A program made the translations under genes and the position numbers. The notes under the pieces are model-generated. The model had not been told where the DNA came from. It did no database searches and was given only the letters and a program-made list of their open reading frames with translations. A stretch of DNA of 64,000 nt from Lycorma delicatula (Eukaryota > Arthropoda > Insecta > Hemiptera > Fulgoridae), in assembly GCF_047948215.1 (NCBI RefSeq), contig NC_134455.1, positions 164,716,575-164,780,574 on the forward strand, written 5' to 3'. This document shows, in pieces, positions 50,901 through 62,494 of the stretch; position 1 is the stretch's first letter, and each line of letters opens with the position of its first letter.

Positions 50901-53900
50901 AACAAGCAGTGTATTGCAACAGATCATGCATGATTGAGGAACTAAAAACCTCAACAATGGCAAACAAGACATTTCAGTACATCAGTACTGTGTTTGAAAA
51001 CTAATTGAAACATGTGCAGTGTTGAACTGATGTTGGATGTCATTTTCAACACCTCTTATAAACTATTCCATTTATTGCAATATCTATTTCTATAAAATAT
51101 TGAAATAGAAATACAAAGTAAGTATATTTTTATCATTCAAATGTATATTAAAAATTTTTATTTTAAATGAAAAAACATTCATGAAGCTAAAAAATTATGT
51201 TATCAAATTATGTCAATTATGTTATGAAAAAAGTCGATCCACAGTTCTAACAACACTAAAAGGATTAAAGATATTTTATGCCATTGTCAGCAAGATTAAT
51301 AATTGTTTTGTATGTATAACATCTGCTTTGCAAAGAAAGAAGACTTACAAAAATAAGAATCTAATCCCATTATTCTGGATAAGAATATTAGCTAAATACT
51401 AGATTATGAAGGATAAATAAAGGAAGAGAAATACAAGTGTTATTAGGATAATTACAGTAAAAACAGGATGCAGAATACAGGACGCTAAGCAGTTGCAGTA
51501 ATGTGTAAATAGGTCAGAACTCTAAAATTATATTTTATGGTTGTGATGAAGAACTTGAAACTTAAGGAGTTAATTATAATTTGGATGACTGTAATTTAAA
51601 TGTCTGTGACAGTGTAATTAATTAACTTAATCAATTTTACTTTTATTTTTAAAAAAATATTTATTTTTATGTTTTCATTTTGTTGCAGTCCCAGTTGAAA
51701 TGTCCTATACTGTTCTTGATACTGACTATGATACATATTCTGTAGTATGGTCGTGTTCTGGTCTGGGTCCTGTTAATACACGTAAGTGTTAAGTAATTTT
51801 TTGAACTTATTTAATTTTCATCAACATGCAATACTGCTTTCCATAATAACTACAGTTTATTCTGGAAATTCATTATAGTTCCATTTATTCATTATTGGAC
51901 AGAACAAAATATCTTTCAGTGTATTACTTAGTTGATCAGCATGATAAAACACGAATATTTAAAAAAAATATATTTACTCCTCATTTGTTTTTTCGTCACT
52001 TCCCATACAACAATAGTAATTTGTGAAATCCTACTAATGTTCCTATATTTTGTTAAACGTTAAAAGTAATGGTTCCCATCCTCCACTCTCACAGAAATGG
52101 TTGTCTGCAGCATGTTTTGGAATCAAAGAAATATTTTTAAAGTGTGTTTTACCTTTGTTTTAATTTCTAACTATTTTTCATCATTACCTTCATTTTGTTC
52201 ATTTCAACATCAAAGCATTATTTCTCAAACCAAACACAATTTTTTATCTAATTCTCAGAGTTAGTCAATCTGAATATATTTATCTTTGACAAATCTTGAA
52301 AAAATTACAAAACTTCTTTTCTTTTGTCTCTATCAATCTCATTGTCTTGGAGATACTATGAAACGATTGTTCCAAGTTGGGGACATATGTTTGCATTCAT
52401 CCATTCCCAGTTCTTATCATTACTCATAAATCTGCACATCGCATACTTGGTTAGAGTAATTTTCCCTTCTACTTTCATTAATTTTCTTTATTTTTTAATG
52501 CTTTGTGAATTATTTCTTACAGTTAGAATAATATTATTTTTTTATTTCTTATTAAGTTTTATTTCTAAATTAATGCTAATTTTATTGCACTGCACACTAG
52601 CTCTTAAGCTGATATTTACTGAAATTGGGTTACCTGTTGTAAATTATTATTTTAAATAAATAGATTATTATGAAAACTAAAGTAAAAAAGTTAATGTTAA
52701 TGGAACTCTGAACTCTCTGTTACAATCTATACTATTAAGACTCTACTGCTTAACTTTGTAGCACTTCTTTGTTAAGAACAAGTTATTCTTTTTTTTAGAA
52801 AAAAAAATGATCTGTATTATAGGAAAACAGATTTTTAATGCTTTATTTTATGATATGAAAATGTTGAAATGTAGTTTTTTCTTTGTTGAGTATTAAAACT
52901 AGTAAGCAAATGTAGATCCATATCTTAATCTAAGTAAACATTGAATAATAATAAAAATAAAAAGGAGAAATTGTCTCTTCAGACATGTACTGTATCTCAG
53001 ACAATAAAAAATTTTGCTTTTAATTATTCCGTAAACCTTTTGAAGATGAACTGAAACAGAAACATTAAAGAAGACAAGTAAGATCAACATAATAAAAAAT
53101 AAGTCTTAATGTAGAACATAGAGATAAAATGGGAACTGGAAAAAGTTTAAAAGAAACGATTTTGGTAATATGTATAATGGTAATATAAAATAAAAATAAT
53201 AATAATGAGAAAAAACTGAAAATTGTTTGGTTCTAAATAGTCTAAACAGATAACGTTTTGCATAAGATGTAGATAATAATGATTGGATAATGTTATAAAA
53301 TGAAGAACATATCAGGTTATATGTGTTATTGTTTGTGTCTAATAGAAACCAGAAAATATTTGGTGATGAAATTTAAGTAAGGGTGAAAAAAATAAAATAG
53401 ATGGAAAGATGTGTAATGAGTAACCATTACAATGGTAATGTAAAGAGAATGTAATTTCATCTGCAGGGTTACCTGAACTTAAATCATGATACTGGTTCAA
53501 AAGATAAAAAACATTGGCGATTTCTTCAAATCATGGGAGAATAACATCAAATTCACATCTGGTGAATGTTAAATTTCAGATAACCAGTCATCATCAACAC
53601 AAAACTGATTTATTTCTATATGGAGCTCTGATGTACAGAACTACCTAAAAGTACATATTGAAATCTTATTTTCTGCATAAAAGTAACTTTTATATATTTT
53701 TTAACATTAAGTTAATATTTATTTATTGGCTGAATTATGGAAATATTTTTATGAATATGTTGGCTTTTTTTTATATAATTACACCATGCAAGAACTATCG
53801 CATGAAAATAAACAAGAACAAAACAAAAGTAATGAAATGTAGTAGAAATAACAAAGATGGACCACTGAATGTGAAAATAGGAGGAGAAAAGATTATGGAG

Positions 53901-56693
53901 GTAGAAGAATTTTGTTATTTGGGAAGTAAAATTACTAAAGATGGACGAAGCAGGAGCGATATAAAATGCCGAATAGCACAAGCTAAACGAGCCTTCAGTA
54001 AGAAATATAATTTGTTTACATCAAAAATTAATTTAAATCTCAGGAAAAGATTTTTGAAAGTGTATTATGTTTGGAGTGTCGCTTTATATGGAAGTGAAAC
54101 TTGGACAATCGGAGTATCTGAGAAGAAAAGATTAGAAGCTTTTGAAATGTGGTGCTATAGGAGAATGTTAAAAATCAGATGGGTGGATAAAGTGACAAAT
54201 GAAGAGGTATTGCGGCAAATAGATGAAGAAAGAAGCATTTGGAAGAATATAGTTAAAAGAAGAGACAGACTTATAGGCCACATACTAAGGCATCCTGGAA
54301 TAGTCGCTTTAATATTGGAAGGACAGGTAGAAGGGAAAAATTGTGTAGGCAGGCCACGTTTGGAGTATGTAAAACAAATTGTTGGGGATGTAGGATGTAG
54401 AGGGTATACTGAAATGAAACGACTAGCACTAGATAGGGAATCTTGGAGAGCTGCATCAAACCAGTCAAATGACTGAAGACAAAAAAAAAAAAATTACACC
54501 ATAAATACTGCTACAACAGTCAGTTGTCAGTGCCAGTAAAAGGTTTCATTTGGTGGATTCGAGTCAATGCCCGGATTGCGGGATTGATGATGCAGTGGAC
54601 CATGTCCTTTACGTCTGTCCCCAATATGAGGTCGAACGTTCATAAGCTGTTAGGGAACTTGAGAGAATACATTCCTTTCTGGATCTCCATACCAACTGGA
54701 TGATCTGCGAGGAATGGTCTATAGTGGCTGGTTTACTTGGTGCCCTTGCGGTGTGTAGGTCTGCAGAGGGAGTTTGATAGAGGTACTCGATCATGGTAGG
54801 ATCCCGGGTGGCTAGGGTTCCAGCTTAGGCATTGGATTGGTTGGAGGTAGGCGCATTGGCATCGTGCCATGGTTATATTGGTATTGTTTGTGATTCGATT
54901 TGGGATTCCCGCTGGTGGGGGTGGCTGCGCTGCCGAGGACCAGGGGAGTGGCTTCCCTCTGCTGGTGGTGGTCCTGATTATGTCTTGGTAATGCCATGCA
55001 AGACACCATGATGGGACCAGGTGGGGTGTGGGGTTTGTCCCCGCTCCTGCGCGGATCGGAATGAGGTTGCCTTGTTAGGTGATCTAAACTGGTAGACTTA
55101 TTTGGGTGTAGGTCTGAATTTCTATGTTGCATAAAACACAATTTTGATTGGTCTGAGTCTGATTAAACTTTAAACTCGTTTGATTTCTGAGGCATTCACA
55201 GTCACGAACAGTGTTGTCAAATCTGTACTAGGCGTGGGGTTCGCGCTTCTGCTGTGTCAGTTACTTAGTTTGAGGGAATCATGTTAGGTTGGATATGAAG
55301 TTGTCTGTTTGAGGCCTACGTGAAGGTGAAATTTGATATCTGTTTACTGATACAAATGTCTGCTGAGGCATTTACATCGGTGGCATCCCGACCAAGGCCT
55401 GGCTGATGACTGTGAGATGTAATCAGTTAGAGGGTCTAAAGATGACCTCCAGTAAAGTCCCTCAGGGTTTGGAACGAATGGGTGATGTGGTGACTGGTAA
55501 AGTCACAATGTGGCTGTCTTCCCCCTACGGGGTTGGGATGGCAGTAAATAACAGTTGCTTGTCAGTAATATGTCTATGTATAAGATGGATACTTTCAAAA
55601 TCAAGGTAACATTTTCATGTAAAAATTCTACCAGTGCCTTTTCAATGGTAGAATTCTCACTGTGTGTATTGGTTCCTGTAGTTCAACAAAGTAAACAAAC
55701 ATCATGTTGAGTTTCTATTTGGGTGGGTGATTTCTTGTATTTTCAAAGTACTTGTAATTACTATAGAAGTTATTACTGCTTTTAAAATTTACTGAAATAA
55801 GATAATAACCTGCCGAATTAGTCTAGTGATTAAGCTTGTCATCACAAAATCAGCTGATTTTCGAAGTTGAGAATTCAAAGATTCGATCCGTTTAAAGTCA
55901 GTTGCTTTTACATGGATTTCAATGCTAGACTGTGGATGTTGGTGTTCTTTGTTGGTTGGGTTTCAGTCAACCACACACCTCAGGAATGGTCGACCTGAGT
56001 CTGTACCAGATTACATGTTACTAGTATATTTACATCTACTTGCACTATATCTGGAGCTACGTCAGGCCTGGCCAGCCGGTAGTGGTAAATGCAATTGCTA
56101 ATCTACACACACACACACACATCCTGACCTGGCAGTAGCTGGAAAACTGGTTCGAGAAAACAAAAAACTGAAATAAGATAATATGTTAATAATTTAGTGA
56201 ATGTTTGCTATTGTTAATGTGTTTATAGTTAATGTGTTTTAATTTAGTTTGTTAAATACTTTCATATCACCTGATTTATTTTTCAGAGAGTGCTTGGGTG
56301 ATGACCAGAGAACGTCTTGCACCAGGAACTGTTCTTCAAAAGGCTTATGGTGTACTTGATAAATACAAAATAAGTCGTACATTCTTTGTGAAAACTGATC
56401 AAGCGGACTGCGCCATTGCAGAAGCTGCTGCAGCTAACAAAGAACAAGAAAATAAAGTAACTACAACAGGAAAATCAGCAGAACATATTGAAGAACCAGA
56501 TGATAAAAAGCATCCAGAGGCAAATATTCACTCAGAAGTAGTAAAACCAGAAGTTGAAAAGCCAAGTTCTTCAGTTTCATCTGATGATGTTCATATTCCA
56601 GTTGTGGTAGATAGTAAACCACATCATGAACATCACATAAAACCACATGTAGCAGAAACAACAGCCAAACACTCCTCTCCTAAAGTTCACTAA
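41861..56693 (+). CDS. Secreted lipocalin, apolipoprotein D / Lazarillo type, with mutually exclusive exon 3
   Basis: Spliced coding exons: 41861-41974, 44433-44563, either 47820-47902 (3A) or 47944-48035 (3B), 51689-51781, and 56287-56693 including the stop. The product has 275 (3A) or 278 (3B) residues. Every junction is GT-AG with phases 0, 2, 1, 1. Residues 1-18 form a signal peptide (MYQFLLVMVMGLALVGG). Family marks: GWCP (Cys25), the GxW motif YLGTWYE (Trp43), Cys59, a glycosylation site NYT at 63, DTDYDTYSVVWSC (the TDY motif, Cys132) and an Arg-containing third motif, MTRERLAPGT (residues 146-155). Cys182 lies in TDQADC. In apolipoprotein D four such cysteines form two disulfides. The family binds small hydrophobic ligands outside the cell or in haemolymph. 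An unusual tail of about 90 residues, acidic and rich in His, follows Cys182. The start is set by the acceptor directly before ATG and by the signal peptide. Confidence 0.95.
43170..44100 (+). pseudogene. Mariner transposase relic in lipocalin intron 1
   Basis: The + strand shows FNVNNALCFSWSMTEKADEI, MEKTEQNWHISGQDISSKL and TVLNHLKK, the helix-turn-helix part of a mariner transposase. Farther on come EIIHYELQALGQMIDFDLYC, ELIDEKDIVFYHDNARTSH (with one catalytic Asp) and KEACENQLFKFFVQK from the C-terminus. The region around the first catalytic acid is lost or replaced by a GT microsatellite. Many frameshifts and stops are present. Confidence 0.85.
43557..43589. repeat. (GT)n run followed by a G run
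   Basis: About twelve GT units and then nine G. It lies inside the mariner relic where the WDWKGI-type segment would be. Confidence 0.9.
44433..44563 (+). other. Lipocalin coding exon 2
   Basis: It opens YLGTWYEQERYF, the lipocalin signature, and ends inside a Leu codon (phase 2). The acceptor is ttttgttaacag and the donor gtaagtg. Its partner exon must supply one base; both 3A and 3B supply G. Confidence 0.95.
46965..47045. repeat. Short tandem repeat of gattctatatat
   Basis: The words tagattctatatatgattc and tctatatat recur about six times with small length changes. It lies in the intron before exon 3A. Confidence 0.85.
47820..47902 (+). other. Lipocalin alternative exon 3A
   Basis: 83 nt between acceptor tgtttgcag and donor gtaagtat, a strong match to consensus. 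It completes Leu82 and adds 27 residues (TGLKRVIEGEML, KGSEPRISIKYQVLP) before leaving one base, T, that exon 4 completes to Phe. By position in the fold it forms barrel strands B-C and the turn leading to strand D. Confidence 0.92.
47903..47943 (+). promoter_or_regulatory. 41-nt spacer between exons 3A and 3B
   Basis: The spacer starts gtaagt and ends ccag. At 41 nt it is shorter than introns normally removed in insects, so splicing 3A directly to 3B should be sterically blocked. This is a known way to make exons mutually exclusive. Confidence 0.8.
47944..48035 (+). other. Lipocalin alternative exon 3B
   Basis: 92 nt between a strong polypyrimidine acceptor (ttttttttccag) and donor gtacgtg, which is weaker than that of 3A. 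It has the same phases as 3A and adds 30 residues (SGVKRILEGEIRH, LIKGAESHISVKYSTLT), three more than 3A, all in the turn. The two are clearly homologous (xGhKRhhEGE..., ISxKY) but well diverged, so the duplication is old and both copies have been kept open. Confidence 0.92.
49437..49477. repeat. 41-nt intronic hairpin
   Basis: The arms acatcatatttatc and gataaatatgatgt pair perfectly (14 bp) and pairing continues inward with one G-T pair to a 7-base loop. It lies in the intron between exons 3B and 4. Confidence 0.85.
49555..49712 (-). mobile_element. tRNA-derived SINE, family 1, in lipocalin intron
   Basis: Reverse complement: ggcctccatggtgcgagtgg, cctttcatctgaaagtccc, gtcaggcatggcattttc and the tail ttctggag with a T run on the + strand. 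Direct repeats cctgttgtt at 49546-49554 and 49713-49721 mark the insertion. It lies antisense to the gene. Confidence 0.9.
49812..51060 (+). pseudogene. Tc1/mariner-like transposase relic in lipocalin intron
   Basis: The + strand shows FIKEFQATGSVEDTDRSGRP, then LDIMFFTDEA with one catalytic Asp. After one stop come FHLGGYINSQNP and LWSTTNPYELQEKSLHEVKI, then GVCVGVSRM...GTIFFENTFN. DWFQQCEATALTTN follows where the family has WFQQDGATAHT, so the second catalytic Asp is Cys. The end RSPDLTSPDYFLWEATKQ is shifted in frame. The family is the same kind as the fragment at 10014-10350. It is inactive. Confidence 0.85.
51689..51781 (+). other. Lipocalin coding exon 4
   Basis: After completing a Phe codon it encodes PVEMSYTVLDTDYDTYSVVW and SCSGLGPVNT, with the TDY motif and the third cysteine. 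The acceptor is tgttgcag and the donor gtaagtg. Confidence 0.95.
53777..54502 (+). mobile_element. 5'-truncated LINE in last lipocalin intron, with target duplication
   Basis: The body 53788-54491 ends in an A run and is flanked by aattacaccat at 53777-53787 and 54492-54502. It encodes the C-terminal end of an endonuclease/reverse transcriptase protein: MKINKNKTKVMKCSRNN, EEFCYLGSKITKDGRSRSDI, LYGSETWT, LEAFEMWCYRRMLKI, GHILRHPG, GRPRLEYVKQI, then TGA at 54474-54476. No internal stop breaks this part, so it is young. The longer open frame that starts at 53658 includes about 43 residues of flanking intron and should not be read as protein. The catalytic domain is absent. Confidence 0.92.
54510..55545 (+). 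mobile_element. R1-like LINE 3' part
   Basis: From 54544 the + strand encodes SSQCPDCGIDDAVDHVLYVC, PQYEVERS, then a stop, and AVRELERIHSFLD. The CCHC knuckle C-x2-C-x8-H-x4-C is typical of the ORF2 C-terminus in R1-type LINEs. A GC-rich untranslated tail follows, which matches 5275-5870 down to cttccccctacggggttggg. It lies directly after the truncated LINE at 53777, in the same orientation. Confidence 0.75.
55811..56010 (+). mobile_element. tRNA-derived SINE, family 2, in last lipocalin intron
   Basis: It begins gccgaattagtctagtgatt (A box), then tcgaagttgagaattcaaag with the B box agattcgatcc, and the central part ttgttggttgggtttcagtc and acctcaggaatggtcgacct. The shared tail is missing or worn. 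An AC run follows at 56101-56120. Confidence 0.82.
56287..56693 (+). other. Lipocalin last coding exon with His-rich tail
   Basis: It begins within a Gln codon and encodes the last strands, the helix and Cys182, then about 90 residues of low complexity with 11 His, many Glu, Lys, Ser and a PHHEHH cluster. It ends TAA at 56691-56693. Confidence 0.95.
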
Positions 56694-57012
56694 CAATGAT
56701 AATAATGTTAAGAGGAAATGCTAATGTGCCATAATTTTATAAACTCTTTTTTTTTAAGTCTTTTAGATCAAAATTTTTGTGATCAAAACATTTTTCTCAT
56801 AGTTGGAATTTCATCTTATGATAAGAATTATTATAGTGAGCTTGAAAAAAGCCATCCTTCTGCTACATTTTGTAAGAAAAATGTTCATTTTCCAGGGAAT
56901 ATTTCACAGATAAGTTGATTTTTCCTTAGGAAATTGCTAACATTTGTTAAAATAATTTATTTTTAATGTAAATTCAATCATTCTATTACTGTAATTTTTG
57001 TTTAATTCATCT

Positions 57013-57022
57013 AATAAATAAA
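57013..57022 (+). terminator. Candidate poly(A) signals of the lipocalin gene
   Basis: Two overlapping AATAAA hexamers (57013-57018 and 57017-57022) lie about 320 bases past the stop codon, ahead of a T/G-rich stretch. Confidence 0.6.
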
Positions 57023-57275
57023 ATTATGAATTTATTCCTCTGCTGTTTAAAATGGATTCCATGACAGAAATTAGATATTAGATATTTACTTGCTTTTTAT
57101 TAAACATTCATTTATTTATTTAAAATGACAAAATATAAAAATAAGAAACCAGAATTTTAGAATTTCACATCAAAATGTTTATTTTAAACAATACTACTAT
57201 ACAGTAATATCATTTTATTATAATAGAATCATTTAAATTAAATCATTATCTCTGATACTTTTTAATCTTTACATA

Positions 57276-58130
57276 GAACTAGCAATTAAAGATGTTAAAG
57301 AACAATTTAGATTCGGAGTAACAGTACAAGGTGAAAAGATAAAGATGCTACGATTTGCTGATGATATAGTAATTCTAGCTGAGAGTAAAAAGGATTTAGA
57401 AGAAGCAATGAACGGCATGGATGAAGTCCTACGCATGAACTACCACATGAAAATAAACAAGAACAAAACGAAAGTAATGAAATGTAGTAGAAATAACGAA
57501 GATGGACCACTGAATGTGAAGATAAGAGGAGAAAAGATTATGGAGGTAGAAGAATTTTGTTATTTGGGAAGTAGAATTACTAAAGATGGACGAAGCAGGA
57601 GCGACATAAAATGCTGAATAGCACATGCGAAATGAGCCTTCAGTCAGAAATATAATTTGTTTACATCAAAAATTAATTTAAATGTCAGGAAAAGATTTTT
57701 GAAAATATACATTTGGAGTGTTGCTTTATATGGAAGTGAAACTTGGACAATCAGAGTATCTGAGAAGAAAATATTAGAAGCTTTTGAAATGTGGTGCTAT
57801 AGGAGAATGTTAAAAATCAAATGGGTGGATAAAGTGACAAATGAAGAGATGTTGCGGCAAATAGATGAAGAAAGAAGCATTTGGAAAAATATAGCTAAAA
57901 GAAGAGACAGACTTATAGGCTACATATTAAGGCATCCTGGAATAGTCGCTTTAATATTGGAGGGTCAGGTAGAAGGAAAAAATTGTGTAGGCAGGCAACG
58001 TTTGGAATATGTAAAACAAATTGTTAGGGATGTAGGATGTAGGGGGTATACCGAAATGAAAAGACTAGCACTAAATAGGGAATCTTGGAGAACTGCATCA
58101 AAGCAGTCAAATGACTGAAGACAAAAAAAA
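57276..58130 (+). mobile_element. Second copy of the 5'-truncated LINE, downstream of the lipocalin
   Basis: It extends farther 5' than the copy at 53788 and includes MLRFADDIVILAES, the FADD catalytic motif of the reverse transcriptase (about 57345-57385). After it the frame runs parallel to the first copy, with two TGA stops at 57615 and 57633, and ends at TGA 58116 and an A run. The two copies are near-identical at many stretches and on the same strand. Target duplications could not be identified. Confidence 0.9.
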
Positions 58131-58254
58131 TCATAAAAAACTTTTTTTCTTGATGTATTGTGTAACAATCATATAAGATCTGCAAGACTGGCAATATCAG
58201 ACAATAAAATGAACATTCTTTTGCTGCTTACAAAAATTTACATGGGGAAGTTAT

Positions 58255-58930
58255 AAAATCTGATATGGACACTATATGACTTCCTTGTATGCCTATTAAA
58301 TTATATACACATATTTTTTTAAAATGAAAAGTACATAAAATTTTATTTCATTAATAACTTATATTTTTTCATATTTTTTTTTTAATTGTTTTTGAATTAT
58401 TATTTATTGTAAAGATTTTTTTACAATCAGAGGTTAATAATTATTAATAAATCAATATATATAAATTAAACAAAAAGGAGATGAAATCCGATTTATACCA
58501 ATGTGCCCTCCCCTTGTAAGATCCAAATATTTCATTAATTAAATTTTTATTTGGCTATAACTCTGGAACCAATGAATAGTCATGAACCAATGATATATCA
58601 TTGAAAAGCTCTCATTGAGGTCTTATTACTGCAGTTAAGAAAAAGTTCAAAATCTAATTTTGTTTTTTGGATTTTGGACTTTTTTGGAACTTTTGGTTCA
58701 TTCGATTGTAATCAAAAGGGCAGGTGCACAACTAGATGTTACAACAATCCTAAATCCAAAATTTCAACATCCTACGGATAACCATTTTTGAGTTATGTGA
58801 GATACATCATATGTACATACGTCGAAAATGGATTCAGGGATGGTCAAAATGGATATTTCCGTTGAAATCTGAAAACTGCAATTTTTTGCAATCAAAATAC
58901 TTCCTTTACTTCGAATAAGGATGTAAAAAA
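58255..58930 (+). repeat. Dispersed repeat F, copy 4
   Basis: It starts gatatggacactatatgact, tccttgtatgcctattaaat and runs through aatcaatatat, aggtgcacaactagatg and acggataaccatttttgag to the end caaaatacttcctttacttc. It lies just downstream of the second LINE copy. Confidence 0.88.
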
Positions 58931-59939
58931 TATAAAAAGGGAAATTATTCTTTTTCTTCTACAGGGATTAGGTTAATACCTATTATGATTCAACTAAATC
59001 TGACAGAAATATTTTTCCTTTCATTAAACAACTTGAAAAACATGATAAGATTTAAAATTATAAAATTACTTACCTTCAAATACTGAAGTATTACCTTTTA
59101 AAAGACCTTTTGAAGTTAATTACCAGCATTTTATTCTATGAAGTTACCATTAATGCATTGTACTCATCTTAAAAAAGATTAGGTGTAAATTAATCTTTCT
59201 AATTTTTGAATACATTCTTCAGTGGCGACTCCCCAAAAGGATTTACTGCTGTTTAGCGATGAAATGTTTATGAAGAAAAGTTCATATTTTGAAAGTGAGT
59301 AATTTGTTATTTAATAATTCTTTTCATTTTAATTCTCACAGTATTACTTTTTTCATTTGTTCAGCTTAGAATATCCAACTACATTTAATTTCTCATTGAG
59401 AATTAAATAGACTATGAGAACATCTTTTACATTTTTCTGATATGTCATTTCAGCTATTACATGAATTGATTTTCATATAATAGCTATTGCAGCATATAAT
59501 ATGCATATAAAACTATTACATGAACAAGTAATATGTCATTTCAACTATTATGTTCCTGGTTGATTAGCCTATAGTATGAAGTGAGGTAGAACATAAAGAG
59601 TACCAAAATTCATTATTACAGATGCATATAGATGGTTAACTTTAGTAAAGTATGTGTTGTGGAGATTTACCTGTGTATTAGATTTTTAAGCATAGCACAC
59701 ATCTTTAGAAAGAAAAGAGAACTAAAAATATTGAATAGTGTAATATATCTACTGACATACTTCATGCTGTAAACAACTTTATACTATTTTCTTAATATTT
59801 GACAAATATACTGTGACTAAGGATTTAAATCATAAGATCATTTAAGTTGAGTTTTAAAAAGTATTGACTGCATACACACACACATATATAGATTAAGCCA
59901 AACTTCTCACAATTTTTTAAGAAAAGTTCTATAAATTAT
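58931..59939. other. Intergenic DNA, nothing recognised
   Basis: No open frame with motifs; AT-rich. A short CA/TA run lies at about 59873-59889. Confidence 0.5.
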
Positions 59940-62464
59940 AAATAATTTATAGAACTAAGAAAAGGCGCTGAGCTCTGATTCTTAGTGGAACAATAGATAA
60001 AGGCCGTTCCTCGTATCAATTAGCATGCAGATTGAACACTATCAAAGGTAGGATGACATGGTTGCACTTTAATGCAAGTTACATAGGAGTAAACCATTTG
60101 GTTTCGTCCATTCCAAAGAGATGGTTCACCACTTTCCACTAATAGACTTACGATGGGACTTGAACGAAACGCATATATACCAATACAAATAAAGAATGAT
60201 TGAATAAATCGAGCATCTTTAGAGCGGTGGCCCGTGCGGATGAATAAGCCACGCAGTAGTAGTTTAAGCGAGAACGGACCAGAGCTCGGTAGAAGAGCAA
60301 CATGCATATACGATCGCTTCCCCAACGAGTGTAGATAAAACTCTCAGATGTCTAAAATTTTTAGACATTTTGCCTTCAGCTCCTTCAAATGTGTTATCCA
60401 CGTTAGTCGTTTGTCAAACCAGAACCGTAGAAATCTAACCCGCGTGCATAGTTCAATTGTTTCACCATATAAAAACACTTGAGAATCAACATAATCCTCA
60501 ACCGGGAAAATCAAATGTATTTGGTTTTTTTCCGGAGAAAACCTGAATTCAATCAATTTACACCACGACTCTAAACGGGTTATTGTGTTTTGAAGCATTA
60601 TCTCACCAGAAATAGAAAATAGAAAAATCATCAACAAAAAAGAATACATAACAAATTTTCACACGCACTTTATTGTAGTATTTATGGATACGACAAACAA
60701 AGCAACACTTAGGATACTTCCCTGTGGTATTCCGTTTTCTAGTGTGAAATTTTCGGATATCGTCTTTCCAACTCGAACTCGAAAGGACCAATTATTTGTT
60801 GAAGAAACTCCTTATGAATGCAAGGAGATTCTCTTGTATAGCCCATGTATGCACTGTATTTAGAATTCCTACCCTCTACGCCTTGTCGTATGTCTTCTAC
60901 AAATCGAAAAATACAACAACGTACGGTAACTTGAGGGGCATGATTAGTTTTTACCGGATTTCAGTATAGCAATCCCCAGTGCTTCTGACCAAGAATCTGG
61001 GAACACCTGGTCAGACAATAGTTTATTATAGATACACAAGAGATGTCGTAATGTATCTGAGAGGTGTGATAACATACTAAGCGTGATACTATCATTTCCA
61101 GGGGAAATGTCACGAGAATTATTTAAGGCATACCTTTGCTTATTCAAATAAAAGAATATGTTTAATTCATTTTTCGAGCCTCTAATCATGGGGTGTTTTC
61201 TACCTGCAAAACTCAGGACAATACGATGATGTAAATGAAACTTGCCTGAACGACCTTTCAAAGGTTTTCTCCATATCAATTGGCGCGGTAATTAGGAACC
61301 CGCTGCTTTCTAATCCAATCGGCTGCAGTAACTGTACCGATCCACACGTGGCCCGAACCTTTCTCCAAACAACCGATGTTGGAGTTATCCGAGAAATGAT
61401 ATCGACATAATTTATCCATGATTTCCGTTTAGCACACCAATACACTCGACGCCAAACAGCCCTCGCGTTGAATAAGATGCAGAGCGCAATTCAGTAGTCC
61501 GTCTTCGATTGAAATTTCTAAAAGCTCGGTGCCGATCCCTTAGTGCATTCCTGCAGTCTTCATCTTACCAAGGAACATCAGACCGCCTTGGTTTTCCAAG
61601 TGTTAAAGGGATAAAGCATCTGCACTATCGAGTATCAGATGTTTAAACTTGGCAAGTTGGTGGATCAAGCCAGCACTGTTGTCATATTGGCCAAAGGAAT
61701 CCTTGTATCCGATCCATTCCGAATCGTCCATATGCGTGGCTGAGTCTGAAGCAAATCATTATTACCGACGGAGATAACAACCGGTCTATGATCGCTTCCA
61801 AAGAGGTTTATGCAAATGCGCCAGGTAAGACGTGGGAATGGGTTGCTGAACACAATGACAGATCGATGTACAAAAATGTACCTGATGAAGGTATAAACGT
61901 GTACAACCCATCGTTTAATAAGCAGAGATCTATGTTCAGTCTCAATCGACCAGCTATAGTATGTTCTGGAAGAACATGATGATGATGAGCTTCATGAAAA
62001 TTGATGGGCGTTTAAATCGCCAATTATTAGGCAGGGTAAGGGATCTGCGAAAACACACTAGACAGATCATCCTTAGTGATATTGGAATTTATTGGAACAT
62101 ATATATTGCAGATATTCATTTTAAATGGCGCCAATATGTTCACTCAGACTGCAGGAATGTTTGTCACTAGCGAAATACGTGCGGCTGATACGGTTTCCTT
62201 CCGGAAAACATGCACACCTTCACGTCTTCTGCGCTCAGTTTGATAGTCGCATCTTTCACAGACATAACCGCGAAAGTGTATATCATCCTGCGGATGGAGG
62301 TTAATCTCCTGCAGCCACAGTATTACAGGATTTTCTTCCTTTAGTAGGATTTCAATATCCTCACGGCGGAAACGGAAAACCCAGACATTCCACTGGATAA
62401 TATTTGTGGTCATAGGAAATACATTTTTCCTTTTATATACTATTTTTCTCCTGTTTAGACTCAA
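59940..62464 (-). mobile_element. Decayed I-like LINE, ORF2 on the - strand
   Basis: In - strand order: an endonuclease start NIIQWNVWVFRFRREDIEIL (from about 62410), ENPVILWLQEINLHPQDD, and an endonuclease end segment LFGSDHRPVVISV (about 61810). Next come linker pieces at 61445-61200 and reverse transcriptase RDISPGNDSITLSMLSHLSD (about 61110-61050), FPDSWSEA, and the catalytic FVDDF (about 60630). Post-catalytic SPEKNQIHLIF and LTWITHLKEL follow, then a C-terminal part AFRSSPIVSLLVESGEPSL (about 60160-60100). These blocks are characteristic of the I clade. Frameshifts and stops separate them, so it is inactive. Confidence 0.82.
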
Positions 62465-62494
62465 TCACCGTCAGGTATTATTTATGATATGTAT

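Noticed and set aside
52324..52659. A 111-residue open frame with membrane-like segments
   Set aside because: It lies in the last lipocalin intron and is T-rich, without motif or splice support.
53658..53787. N-terminal part of a 272-residue open frame
   Set aside because: The target duplication shows that the LINE starts at 53788; the upstream 43 residues are intron sequence open by chance.
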